Assembly: GCA_003615045.1 (NCBI GenBank)
Contig: ML014186.1
Location: 1 to 64,000 of the forward strand
DNA: 64,000 nt
Source: Caulochytrium protostelioides
Lineage: Eukaryota > Chytridiomycota > Caulochytriomycetes > Caulochytriales > Caulochytriaceae
Direction: 5' to 3'
The notes under the pieces were generated by a model, which saw only the letters and a list, made by a program, of their open reading frames with translations, was not told the origin of the DNA and did no database searches. This document shows positions 19,401 to 28,900 of this stretch, piece by piece. The position numbers and the translations under genes were made by a program. Every line of letters begins with the position of its first letter. The stretch's first letter is position 1.

Positions 19401-21761
19401 GCGCTGCTCGAGATGATGACGAGCTACGGCCCGGACACCCACTTCATCGTGAACTGCCAGCGCGGCATGGGCCGCTCCACGATGTGTGCCGTGCTCATGG
19501 TGCTCATCGAGGACTGGCAGCGCGGCATCCCGCTCGCCGCCACGGCCGCGCCTGTCGCGGAATCCAGGGGCGCCACCCCGAATCCCACTAGGGCGGCCGA
19601 CGGCCAGGCCCCGGCGGCACCCGCCACGGCGGCTGCAGCGCCCACCACGCCCATGGCGACGGCGCCGTCGGCGGCCGCGGACGCTTCGGCCGCCGCCCCC
19701 ACAGCGTCGTCGTCGACGGCGTCATCAACGCCGCCGCCGCCGGCGAAAAAGAAGCCGATGCACCACTATCGCGTCGTGCACGCGCTGCTGCGCGTCATTC
19801 GGCAAGGCCTGGAGATCAAGAACACGGTGGACGCCGCGATCGATCTGTGCGGCGAGCCGGTCAACCTGCGCGACTCCATCGACACGTGGCGGCAGCGCGC
19901 GGAGGGCGAGCAGGACCCCGACCGCAAGCGCGAGGCGGCGCACCACGGCCGCATGCTGCTGCGGCGCTACTTCTGGCTCATCATGTTCCGCGCGTACTTG
20001 AACGATTACCGTCACGGCGAGGGTCTGCCGGGCTTCCGCGCGTGGCGTCTGCGCCACCGCGAGCTCGATACGATCCTCTCGGATCTGCTGCCTTCGCATC
20101 TCGATGTCTCGGCCGACCGGCTTGACCGCTGGCTCGAGCCACTCGTGCCGGTCGCGGAGCTCGTGGCCGGCGACGGCCTGGCCCTCAGCTCTGAGGTGAT
20201 CGATGTCATGAACAGCCGCAGCGGCGCCGTCCTGGGCCCGCAGATGATCCTCAAGTATGACTTGTTCCCGGGCGCGCAAAAGATGACGTTGCGCGAAAAG
20301 ATCGAGGGCGCGCCCAACTTCCGCGAGATCCCGCTCGGGACCCGCGCGGCATCGCACGCGTCGTCGTCGGCCGTGATGGCGAAGTGCCACCGCTTGTTCG
20401 GCATCGGGATGCCGACCCGCGACGCGATGCGGACCGTGGTGAGCAAGATGGACCGCCCGCTGCGCTGGACGTCGCTGCGCGAAGAGCCCGTGTTGTATGT
20501 GAACGGCAAGCCCTACGTGCTGCGCATGTTCCATGACCCGATGTGCAACCTCGAGGCGACGGGCATCAATGCCGAGCGCGTCGAGCAGATGGAAACGCAG
20601 ATGAAGCACGATGCGCTGCAGGAGCTCCAGCGGTACCATGGCCGTCTGCTGCTGCACGACGAGCAAGGGATGGACGTCGTCCCGATCTGGGAGACGGCGT
20701 CGCCCGAGGCCATCCAGACGCCGCGCGATGTCTACGACGAGCTGCGCGCCGACGGCTACCGCGTCGAGTATACCCGGCTGCCGATCACGGACGAGCAAGC
20801 GCCGATCCCGGATGTCTTTGACGCGTTTCTGCGCGCCTTCCTTGAGCAGGCGCCCGACATGAATACCATGTTCAACTGCCAGATGGGCCGCGGACGCACG
20901 ACCACGGGGCTCGTCGTCACCTGTCTGATGGAGCGCATCATTGGCCGCAAGCCGCCCGACGGCCCGACGCCGACGTCGATGTCTTCTCTCGGCCTCGGCT
21001 CGGCCTCAGTGGCGTCCTCGCCGACGGACGGCCGCATGGGCCTGCACGGCGCCTTCCTGCCGGCGTCCTCGTCTACGGCGCCGCCGGTGACGCCCACCTC
21101 CACGACCGCGGTCGGCGAACCCGGCGTCGCCGGCAACGCGAGCCTGCTCTCGCTCAGCTCCTTCTCGCCCAGCCCGCCGTCGTCCGCGCAGCCGCCGCCC
21201 TCGCACCCGTCCTATACCGGGTTCGCGGGGGCCTCGCTCGAGGTCATGCGCAGCGACGCGGAGCACGACGGCCGCGCACGGTACCTGCGCGGCGAGTACC
21301 GTCTCATTCTGTCCCTCATCGCGCTGCTCTCGTCGGGCCAGGTCGCCAAAGCGCTGACGGACGAGGCGCTCGACCGCTGCGAGGCGATCCAGAACCTGCG
21401 CAGCGCCATCTACGACTACCGCCTGCGCGTCGCGGCCATGGACCCCGCGGCCGACCCGCGCGCCTATGAGCGTGTCATGCGCGTCGGCATCAACTACCTG
21501 ATCCGGTACTTCTACCTCATCTGCTTCTGCAACTACCTGCTGGACATCTGGGGCCTGCCCGAGGAGCGCGGGCCCGGCAGTAGCGGCCTCGCCCTCGACA
21601 CGACCACCGTCTCGGCCTCGACGTCCTCGCCGGCGTCGCCCGCCTCGCCCGCGCCGCGGCCCACCGACATCGCCAGCTTGCCGGAAACTTACTCTGCGTG
21701 GCTGCGCGCGCGCCGCGAGATCATCAACCTCGTGCACCAGCAGCCGCAGTCGCTCGACTAG
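16488..21761 (+). CDS. PALD1: Paladin-like protein with three phosphatase-type repeats
   Basis: An intronless gene; from the ATG at 16488 it encodes about 1,757 residues, and ATG 16668 is an alternative. After a disordered Ala/Ser/His-rich region come three related modules. Each carries a (R)EEPxxYxxxxPxVLR strand-turn motif (SGREEPVIYI, NLREEPLIYI, SLREEPVLYV) and then a cysteine loop. Loops two and three read NCQRGMGRST (Cys codon 19455) and NCQMGRGRTT (Cys codon 20877), matching the CX5R signature of protein tyrosine phosphatases. Loop one reads NCGSMGRGRTT (Cys codon 17997), one residue longer, so its Arg is out of register. Disordered linkers separate the modules. Vertebrate paladin is a cytosolic regulator of signalling and phosphoinositides with doubtful catalytic activity; the role in fungi is not known to me. 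Confidence 0.85.
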   Translation: MPPRYARPGVDADIDDGSDASTSLPHRDHPRDVPRRPATAADAGPTPSPPSPVRARSTHAMSQQAPPGGRGAEPARRESVSTPVSLPSVDSLDALDRLGLNDTSSQRSTNTASPALPHPHPHLQPQPVPATAAAAAAPALAAFLPSPQGPVATSPATASPPDATTTTTTTTTPMAPQETASHGRVAESAAPASASTGSATATAATTPFRHLRRLSSQHQAHHGRHHSSAAPTPTHHHHHHHHHAHHLVKEASHALGGSSSGSSGGGDGVATATGASPHPIYDFTLQLCRSASHFVQTRAGVVLGRNTILKADTFASALNTHLDFYAQGAGNFRIMDHNVIGVAQPTVTGIKTILTLLSAHQGRIVYWLSGREEPVIYINQKPFVLRDAERPLARLTTFSGINAERLEGLERRLKDDILREAQRHHALLLVHEETPDGRLLPTWVCPDAVQTTSEVFAELLQRGFQVQYFRIPISPEQSPEDRYLDEFIRRIRSTHSSDALVFNCGSMGRGRTTFTMTVALILKRAQMLREGRLDPYPTLDAFPGSSLAHGGAPARQILWLVGLLERHGLSGSDWILQRASRLDDLQTAFRGDYAEIRTLVSLSDQGPHLKRMVDKIIDHCDIFSQLRDMILIHRIRYSMTGAESALEAARHALERYFFLILIAQYVHENVETDFARSVSQWIAGRPEVVGMLRRLRSRTDKLRLFRPVHDLSPSQGDAELAAAMLFGSGRAIRPSAFETKAIPRGELPNGHAKYAIEHEMERHVISHRQGLVLAPHTVLKEDLWKSPDLPERERLNFRQIAGRRFFAVAQPPVAALEHLLTEIPGKVVWINLREEPLIYIGGLPFVLRDEHATLRNIKSYAGVTSLRLERMESHLKTDCLTEAARFDNRILVHDETSDGKILAYWRACGQAAGQNGQARGGGGGSGGGDADVLTLLEVMTSGLVPSLSSQLIRFARLPITAEHPPDESDCDALLEMMTSYGPDTHFIVNCQRGMGRSTMCAVLMVLIEDWQRGIPLAATAAPVAESRGATPNPTRAADGQAPAAPATAAAAPTTPMATAPSAAADASAAAPTASSSTASSTPPPPAKKKPMHHYRVVHALLRVIRQGLEIKNTVDAAIDLCGEPVNLRDSIDTWRQRAEGEQDPDRKREAAHHGRMLLRRYFWLIMFRAYLNDYRHGEGLPGFRAWRLRHRELDTILSDLLPSHLDVSADRLDRWLEPLVPVAELVAGDGLALSSEVIDVMNSRSGAVLGPQMILKYDLFPGAQKMTLREKIEGAPNFREIPLGTRAASHASSSAVMAKCHRLFGIGMPTRDAMRTVVSKMDRPLRWTSLREEPVLYVNGKPYVLRMFHDPMCNLEATGINAERVEQMETQMKHDALQELQRYHGRLLLHDEQGMDVVPIWETASPEAIQTPRDVYDELRADGYRVEYTRLPITDEQAPIPDVFDAFLRAFLEQAPDMNTMFNCQMGRGRTTTGLVVTCLMERIIGRKPPDGPTPTSMSSLGLGSASVASSPTDGRMGLHGAFLPASSSTAPPVTPTSTTAVGEPGVAGNASLLSLSSFSPSPPSSAQPPPSHPSYTGFAGASLEVMRSDAEHDGRARYLRGEYRLILSLIALLSSGQVAKALTDEALDRCEAIQNLRSAIYDYRLRVAAMDPAADPRAYERVMRVGINYLIRYFYLICFCNYLLDIWGLPEERGPGSSGLALDTTTVSASTSSPASPASPAPRPTDIASLPETYSAWLRARREIINLVHQQPQSLD

Positions 21762-22644
21762 CGATCTTCGCCCGGGCTGAACCACGCGGTGGCCGTCGTG
21801 ATGGCGCTGTTTGCGACCGTCGCCATACTTCCATTTCCCCATCCTCCGCACCAACTCCGCTCGCATCTCCCTGCCATCTCATACATCACGATAGTCTCTC
21901 GACCATTTTCTCATCGCCTCGCCTCGCCGCGTCGTTGCCGTTTTTTGATTCGATGATGGCCAAGACGGCGGATGGGGTCCAAGCATTGAGGGATGCTGGC
22001 TCCAAGCTCCGCGCCTCATGGAGTGGTGGATGTCGGGCGAGCGAGAAGCACACGCCCGGCCGTACGCCCGGCGAGACCCCAGGGACCAGGCTTGTAGGTT
22101 GTCCACTTGGGCGCAAGCGCAGAAAGCAGCAAGGAAGCGCCGCGCCTTCGCTTCGCTGTTCCTCGCATCGGCGGGGGCCGCGGCAAGGCGGGCCGGCGGA
22201 GGGGTTCACACGCCGCACCGACCGCGACGGCGTCCAGCCGCCTTTTTGATTCAAGCCGCTCTCCGCGGATCAGCATCGGTCGGGCCTCGGCTATGGCGTT
22301 CCGTCGTCGAGCGATGCATTGACCCACGTGGTCGTGCCACGGCTCGACGACCCACGTGGCGTGATACCCGTGATAACGCTCTCCCGCGTCACCGTCTCGC
22401 TGTCCTGCCGCGTTCCGCTCGGGCCTCTGTCTCGGCATCTGCTCGTGGACCCTTCTTGCCTGCGATTGGCGGTGTTTGCGGGACTTCGGACTTCGGACTG
22501 CGGTCGCCACGGTCCGCTGACGCCGTCGCCCCTGCCGGTCGTTCGCCCCTCCGTGTGGCCGTCCATCTCGAGCCGCGCGCGCCTTGACCCCCTTGGGTCT
22601 TAACCCCGCGTCACGCGCCTTCCCCCCATAGCGCCGCTTGCACC
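21762..22644. other. Spacer and MCM4 upstream region with two CACGTG sites
   Basis: No supportable gene. Two CCACGTGG-type palindromes lie at 22325-22330 and 22353-22358, about 290-320 bases upstream of the MCM4 ATG. CACGTG is the core site of fungal bHLH factors such as Pho4 and Cbf1; whether they act here is inference. Confidence 0.5.
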
Positions 22645-25600
22645 ATGTCGTCGCCGCGCGCCGCCAAGGAAAACCAGGCCCCGCCGAGCCAGCGGACGCC
22701 GTCCAAGTCGCAGGCGACGCCGCTCACCGCGCAGTCCTTCGGCGCCTCCGGCTCCTCGCAGCCCTTCACGGCGACCGGCGAGCCGGCGGCCCATGCCGCG
22801 GGCATGCTGCCGCAGACCCCGCGGGGACCCGCGAGCAGCAGCGTCGCGCACGCCGCCCAGCGCGCCAGCGGCCTCTCCTCGCCGCTCTTCAGCGTCGCCG
22901 ACACCGCCCTCTCGAGCCCGCATGGCGCCATGCCCGGCAGCGGTGGGCGCCGCTCCGGCGCGCGCCTCGTCGATCCGGACTCGCTCATGGGCATGACGGC
23001 GTCGGTGCGGCGGTCCGCGGACGCCGCGCGCTACCTGGACGCGGTGCCGACGACGCCGGTCGCGGGCCCCCGGCGCGGGCGGCCGCACGGCGATCTGCGG
23101 TCGGCCGCGGCCGCCGCGGCCGCCATGACGCCGGGCCTCGCGGCCGCCGGGCCGTCCTCGTTCGATTCGCCGATGCTGCAGTACCCGAGCACGGGGCTGA
23201 CGTCGGAGATCCATGCGCCCAGCCAGAGCCAGAGCCAGGCGAGCCACGCAGGCGAGGGCCCGAGTAGCAGCGGCCTCGGCCGGCACCGCGTGTCGCTGAG
23301 CACGCCGTCACGGCGGCACCGCGGCGACGTGCCGGCCAAGAGCGCGTTCGATGTGCACTTCCCGATGGGCATCGGATCCTTTGACCTGAGCAGCAGCGCC
23401 GCGGCGCCGGTCGGCGGCACGCCGTCCGAGATGGACGGCGCGTCCCACGGCGACGTCGTCCCGCTCGATGACAAGGCCGTCGTGTGGGGCACGACGATCA
23501 ATATCAACACGTGCATCAAGACCTTCCGCCACTTTCTCGACCATTTCACCGAAGCCGACCGCGTCACGGCGCGCCGGGCCTCACCGCGCCACGCCACCGC
23601 TGGCGGCGACGCCGACGAGGACGTCGACGCGGAAGACGTCGAAATCACCGACGCGATGCGTGAGCCCTTCTACCCGCCGCGCTTACAGCAGATGAGGCTG
23701 TCGGAAACGACGCACTTCAATCTGGACGCGCAGAACCTGCTGTGCTATGCGCCCGCGACGGCGTTGTATCACCAGCTCGTGCGGTACCCGGCGGAGATCA
23801 TTCCGCTGATGGACCACGTGCTGACGGAGATGCTGTGGATGGGCAACGCGCCGCCCGACAAAGCCGTCGTCGTGCGGCCCTTCAACCTGGGCCGCTCCGT
23901 CAACATGCGGCAGCTGGACCCCGCCGACATCGACACCCTCGTGTGCGTCAAGGGCCTGCTCATTCGCACGCTCTCGGTGACGCCTGACCTGAAGGAGGCC
24001 TTCTTCCGGTGCAGCGTGTGCCACTGGACGACGTCGGTCCAGATCGAGCGCGGCCGTGTGGTCGAGCCCACGAAGTGCGGGAACCGCCAGTGCGCCAGCG
24101 ACAACACCCTCCAGATCGTGCACAACCGCTGCGTGTTCAGCGACAAGCAGCAGGCCAAGATGCAGGAGACGCCGGACGAGACGCCTGACGGCCAGACGCC
24201 GCACACGGTCTCGATGTGCCTCTACGACGACCTCGTCGACAGCGCGAAGCCCGGCGACCGCGTCGAGATCACCGCCGTCTACCGCGGCGTTCCGGTGCGC
24301 GTCAACCCCACGCGCCGCACCGTCCGCCCCTACTTCCGCACGTACCTCGATGTTGTCCACATCCGCAAAACGGACGCGCGGCGTCTCGGCGTCGACGCGA
24401 GCATCAAGAACGCTGACGAGTATGTCGTCGACGTCAACGAAGGCGATCAGCTCGTGACGGCGCAGAGCGCCGAGCAGCTGGCCGCCGAGATGACCGCCAT
24501 CGCGCAGCGCCCGGACCTCTACGAGATGCTGGCGCAGTCCGTCGCGCCGTCCATCTTCGGCATGGACGACGCCAAGAAGGGCGTGTTGCTGCAGCTCTTT
24601 GGCGGCGTCAACCGCTTCACGGCCGACAAGTCGGGCCGCCCACGCATCCGCGGCGACATCAACATCTTGCTCGTCGGCGATCCTGGCGTGTCCAAGTCGC
24701 AGCTGCTGCAGTACGTCCACAAACTCGCGCCGCGTGGCGTCTACACCAGCGGCAAAGGCTCGAGCGCCGTCGGTTTGACCGCGTACATCACGCGCGACCC
24801 GGACACCCGCCAGCTCGTGCTCGAGTCGGGCGCGCTGGTGCTCAGCGACGGCGGCATCTGCTGCATCGACGAGTTCGACAAGATGTCCGACCATACCCGC
24901 AGCGTGCTGCACGAGGTCATGGAGCAGCAGACCATTTCGATCGCGAAGGCCGGGATCATCACCACGCTCAACGCGCGGACCTCGATTCTTGCGTGCGCCA
25001 ACCCGATTCACTCCAAGTTCGACGAGCGACTGAGCGTCGTGGAGAACATCAATCTGCCGCCGCCGCTCATGTCGCGTTTCGACCTGCTCTATCTGCTGCT
25101 TGACAAGCCCAACGAGCGCGACGACCGCCGGCTGGCCCAGCACCTCGTCGGGCTGTACTTGGACGACCCGCGCGACGCGGCCGCCGCGACGACGGGCCTC
25201 GTGACCGAAGCTTCGACGACGGCGTCCCGGTTCCGCCCCGCGATGCTGCCCAGCGAGACGTTCACGCGCTACATCAACTACGCCAAGCGCCACTGCGAGC
25301 CGCAGATCACGGAAGCTGCCGGCGTGCTGCTTCAGGACTTCTACGTCAAGATGCGCCGCCCGCTGCGCACGGGCAGCGGTAGCTACAACTCGCACACCGG
25401 CGGGCAAGTGTCGGCGACGACGCGTCAGCTCGAGAGTATGATCCGCCTGTCGGAGGCGCATGCGCGCATGCGGCTCAGCCCGACGGTTGAGGAACGCGAT
25501 GTTCGCGAGGCCTACCGCTTGATCATGGCTGCGCTGCAGACCGCCGCCGTCGACCCGCGCACCGGCCGCATCGATATGGACATGATCAACACGGGCATCT

Positions 25601-25836
25601 CCGCCGCCTCGCGCCACCAGCAGCATGCCAAGCAGGCCGCCTTCGCCGAGATGCTCCGTGGGCTCAAGGAAACGACGATCAGCAAGAAGGAAGCGCTGCG
25701 CCTCTTCCGCGAGCAGTCCTCCGAGCCCATTGGCGAGCGCGTCTTTGATGCGATGCTGGGGCAGATGGAAACGATCGGTGCCATCGCGTTGCTCGGCAAG
25801 CGCGATGACCAGCGGATCCGCAAGGTGCGCTTGTAG
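22645..25836 (+). CDS. MCM4: DNA replication licensing factor MCM4
   Basis: An intronless 1,063-residue subunit of the MCM2-7 replicative helicase, nuclear. The first 270 residues are a disordered Ser/Pro-rich tail with many SP/TP sites (SPR, TPS, TPR), typical of MCM4 and a target of CDK and DDK kinases in other organisms. The OB/A domain contains VRPFNLGRSVNMRQLDPADI and a C4 zinc finger (C456, C459, C478, C483). The AAA+ core has Walker A GDPGVSKS at 678-685, Walker B CIDEFDKM at 740-747 and the SRF arginine finger at R811. A winged helix follows. RTLSVTPDLKEAFFRC and SDKQQAKMQETPDETPDGQT identify MCM4 among the paralogues. The protein is longer than human MCM4 (863), mostly through the N-terminal tail. 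PSF2, another CMG component, lies 31 kb downstream. Confidence 0.96.
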   Translation: MSSPRAAKENQAPPSQRTPSKSQATPLTAQSFGASGSSQPFTATGEPAAHAAGMLPQTPRGPASSSVAHAAQRASGLSSPLFSVADTALSSPHGAMPGSGGRRSGARLVDPDSLMGMTASVRRSADAARYLDAVPTTPVAGPRRGRPHGDLRSAAAAAAAMTPGLAAAGPSSFDSPMLQYPSTGLTSEIHAPSQSQSQASHAGEGPSSSGLGRHRVSLSTPSRRHRGDVPAKSAFDVHFPMGIGSFDLSSSAAAPVGGTPSEMDGASHGDVVPLDDKAVVWGTTININTCIKTFRHFLDHFTEADRVTARRASPRHATAGGDADEDVDAEDVEITDAMREPFYPPRLQQMRLSETTHFNLDAQNLLCYAPATALYHQLVRYPAEIIPLMDHVLTEMLWMGNAPPDKAVVVRPFNLGRSVNMRQLDPADIDTLVCVKGLLIRTLSVTPDLKEAFFRCSVCHWTTSVQIERGRVVEPTKCGNRQCASDNTLQIVHNRCVFSDKQQAKMQETPDETPDGQTPHTVSMCLYDDLVDSAKPGDRVEITAVYRGVPVRVNPTRRTVRPYFRTYLDVVHIRKTDARRLGVDASIKNADEYVVDVNEGDQLVTAQSAEQLAAEMTAIAQRPDLYEMLAQSVAPSIFGMDDAKKGVLLQLFGGVNRFTADKSGRPRIRGDINILLVGDPGVSKSQLLQYVHKLAPRGVYTSGKGSSAVGLTAYITRDPDTRQLVLESGALVLSDGGICCIDEFDKMSDHTRSVLHEVMEQQTISIAKAGIITTLNARTSILACANPIHSKFDERLSVVENINLPPPLMSRFDLLYLLLDKPNERDDRRLAQHLVGLYLDDPRDAAAATTGLVTEASTTASRFRPAMLPSETFTRYINYAKRHCEPQITEAAGVLLQDFYVKMRRPLRTGSGSYNSHTGGQVSATTRQLESMIRLSEAHARMRLSPTVEERDVREAYRLIMAALQTAAVDPRTGRIDMDMINTGISAASRHQQHAKQAAFAEMLRGLKETTISKKEALRLFREQSSEPIGERVFDAMLGQMETIGAIALLGKRDDQRIRKVRL

Positions 25837-25965
25837 CCTCGATCTGATTTCATCCATACCGTCTTTTATTTACAAAACATCAAAAGAGAAGCCTTTTTCT
25901 TGACATCCATTGGCCCAGCTCGACGAAGCTCGGCGGTGGTCGGGCAGTCGTGCGTCGAGGGGTCC

Positions 25966-28900
25966 TTAGGTGTTGTACTTGGAGGGCGTCTTGAGAATCT
26001 TGGCCAGGACAGCGGCCGAGTAGACGCGATTGGAGCTCGGTTTGGTGTTGCCGCTCGTGTCGGCCGCCATGTCGTGCAGTGTCTCGAGGAACCGGCGCAC
26101 GGCGTCCGGCAGCAGCGGCGACGCTGTGATCGTCGTAGTCACCGCCGTCGAAGTCGTGGTTGATGTTGTCGCCGTCGAAGTCGAAGTTGTCGCCGCGGTT
26201 GGGTCAACCGTGAGCGAGGCGACAAAGCCAGACCAGACATCGTGCCACTGCTTGATGTCCATCTTTTTATACTTGCCCAGCGCCTCGAGAAGCGCGCGCT
26301 TAGTCGCAGCTTTGGCAAAGACGGCGTTGGCGAGGTTGAGCAGGGTCACGAGGAAGGCGACGAGATGAACCTGGCCGCCGTGGCCGCGCAGCTCGCCAAT
26401 CGTGACGAGGTCCTGGAAGGGCGTGGGGTCAAGGGCCATGCCGGCACGGATCATGCGTGGCGGGAACATGGCGCTCGCGTTGCTGGTGCTGGCGAGCACC
26501 ATCAGGTGGTCGACAACGCGCGCCGTCGGGACACGCAGGTCGCCCATGCACAAGGTCGGCGTCACCAGCTGCTTCGCGAGCTCCGCGATCTGCGTCTCGG
26601 CCAGCACGATCGCGCCGTCCGCGGTCGGCAGCTTCGACGGCGCCGCGGCCGCCAGGGTCTCTGACAATCGCAGCGCCGTCGATGGCGTCGTCGGCGTCGG
26701 CAGCTGCGGGTAAACGTGGCGCTTCGGCGGCCGCGCCGTCAGCCGCGACGGGTCGTGCACCAGCACGTCCCCTTCGAGCCGTATGACGGTATGCATGGGT
26801 TTCTCGCCCTCGACCGCTTCCGCAAAGAGGGTACATAGCTGCGTGATGGCCGCCAGCTCACTTGCGTGGCGCTGGTGGTTCCACTGTTCCATTAGCTGGA
26901 AGCTCTCCAGCATGCGGCGCTTCAGCTCCTCCACGTGGGCGAGCGCCCGGGAGCGGATCAGCTCGACGCGCTGCCGCGTCATCGCGTCCTCCAGCTCCAT
27001 GGCTTTCGTCCAGTACGCCGGCGTCGGCACGAGCGTCGTCTCCTCGACAACCGCGGGGCCGCCGGCGCCGCCGGCACCGGCGTTGTTGGCCGCCACCGCT
27101 CGCGTTGACTCCTTGCCCGCCGGCGTGCTGGCAATCACGAGCCGCGTCAGCGCGTTCTCGCCAAACGCATAGCTGCCCATCAGCCCAGCCAGGATCTCAA
27201 TCCCCTTGTCGAGTTCGCTCAGCGCGATCGCATTGTCGATCTCCTTCGGTTTGCCCTTGCCCTTGGACGCCGCGCCGTCCGAGGGCGGGCCGGAGGCGCC
27301 CGAGCCGGCTGTGGCATTGCCGTGGCCGCCCTTCGCGCCCGACTCTTTGCCGCTCATGCGGCTGCTGCCGCCGCCCGTCGCCGCCATCGTCGCCGCGCCG
27401 CCGGCGGCAGCCTCCTTGGCGGTCGCGCCGCCGGCGCCGCCGACGCCGCTCGCACCACTGCTGCCGGCGCCGCTGAGCCCGCTCGCGCCGTTGCCGCCCG
27501 TGCTACCGCCGAGCCCGCCGAACGCCGTCGGGGTGTAGGTGCTGGACCCGCGGGCATGGTGGCCCAGGTTCTGGTGGAGCCATGCGGCAAAGTCGAACAC
27601 GTTTTCGGTGAGCGAGAGCAGGGGCAACTTGACGCTCTCGCCCTGGATCGCTGGCGCCGGGCGGATGACTTCGGCAAGTGGAAGCTGCATCGCGTCGCGC
27701 CAGTAGTCCGTGATGAGGACGCGCGTGTTGAGGAACCGGTCGGCTTCGATCTGGAAAAGGCGCAGGTACAGATTGCACACGATAGTGACATGGTCCTCGA
27801 GCCACTTGTCGTCGATAATGGAAGATTTTTCCACGTTCGCTTGGTCGCGACGCTGGCTCGACAGCGTCGAGAGATGGTCTTTGAGGTCCTCGACCCGCTG
27901 GAGCAGCTCGGCCTTAGCTTCGGCATCCGCGCGAAGGTCGTCATCGATGGCGTTGTAGTCCTTGATGAAGGTCTCCACCACCGTTTGCTTGTCGTCGGGA
28001 CGCTTGAGGAAGGTCTCGAAGTGCCGTCGGATCTCATAGAAGTAATGGACCGTGTTGCACGCTTCCTTGCGCAGGTGGTTCAAGATGAACTTGACGGCGG
28101 CGGTATAGTTCGTCTCGATCGTTGTCCACTGGTCCGCGAGCACGAGCGACATCTCCTTGGTGGGGTGGCTGATGGTCTTGAGGCTCGCGCGCAGCTGCTC
28201 GATGGCCTCGACCGAAAAGAGGTCCACGGCGTCCGCCGCCGGCACGAGTGCTGCCGCAGGGTCGGCCTTGAACAGGTCCGCGCTGCGGTGAGCAGCGGCA
28301 GCCGTTTCGCCCTTGCGCCGCGACGGCGACGCGCTGTTGTTCTGGCTGCCAGACTGGCGCACCGACACGCTCCCAGGCGTCGACAGCGTCGGTGCTGGTA
28401 CTGGGGCCGGCGCTGGCGTCGGGGTGACCGCCACAGGCGCGGGTGCCGGTGCCGGTGCCGGCGTGGCCGCCGTCGTTGTCGGCGGTCCCGTGGCCGACAT
28501 CGGATCAGCGAGCAGCGTCGTGGCCGAGCCGCGCAGTTTGCTCGCCGGGTTGTCCAGCTTCTCGAGGGAGGCGCTGGAGGCCGTGGACATGCCCGATTCC
28601 GGGCGGGAGAGCGCGGCCACGCCGGCAGCGGCGCCCGCGCCAGCCAGCGCCGCGGCGCCGCCGGAAGCCTGCGGCCCGCGGAGGCTCAGGACGTCGCGAA
28701 TGCGGGTCTCAGCATCGACGAGGATGGAGTCGCGCGTCTCCGCCGAGCTCAGCAGTTGAGCGACGTTGTTGAATCCTGTGAACCATTGTTTGAGCGCTTC
28801 GGCGGCGGCGTCGAAAGTGGAGTGCTCGAAGTGAACGCGGGCGATCTGCTCGGCGTCCGGGTTGAGGGGCTTGGGCGACGGCGCGGCGACGGTCGTCTCC

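Noticed and set aside
23683-25857. 724-codon open frame antisense to MCM4
   Set aside because: Shadow of a GC-rich coding strand; the Arg/His/Ala/Val-rich translation has no domain, while the sense strand is clearly MCM4.
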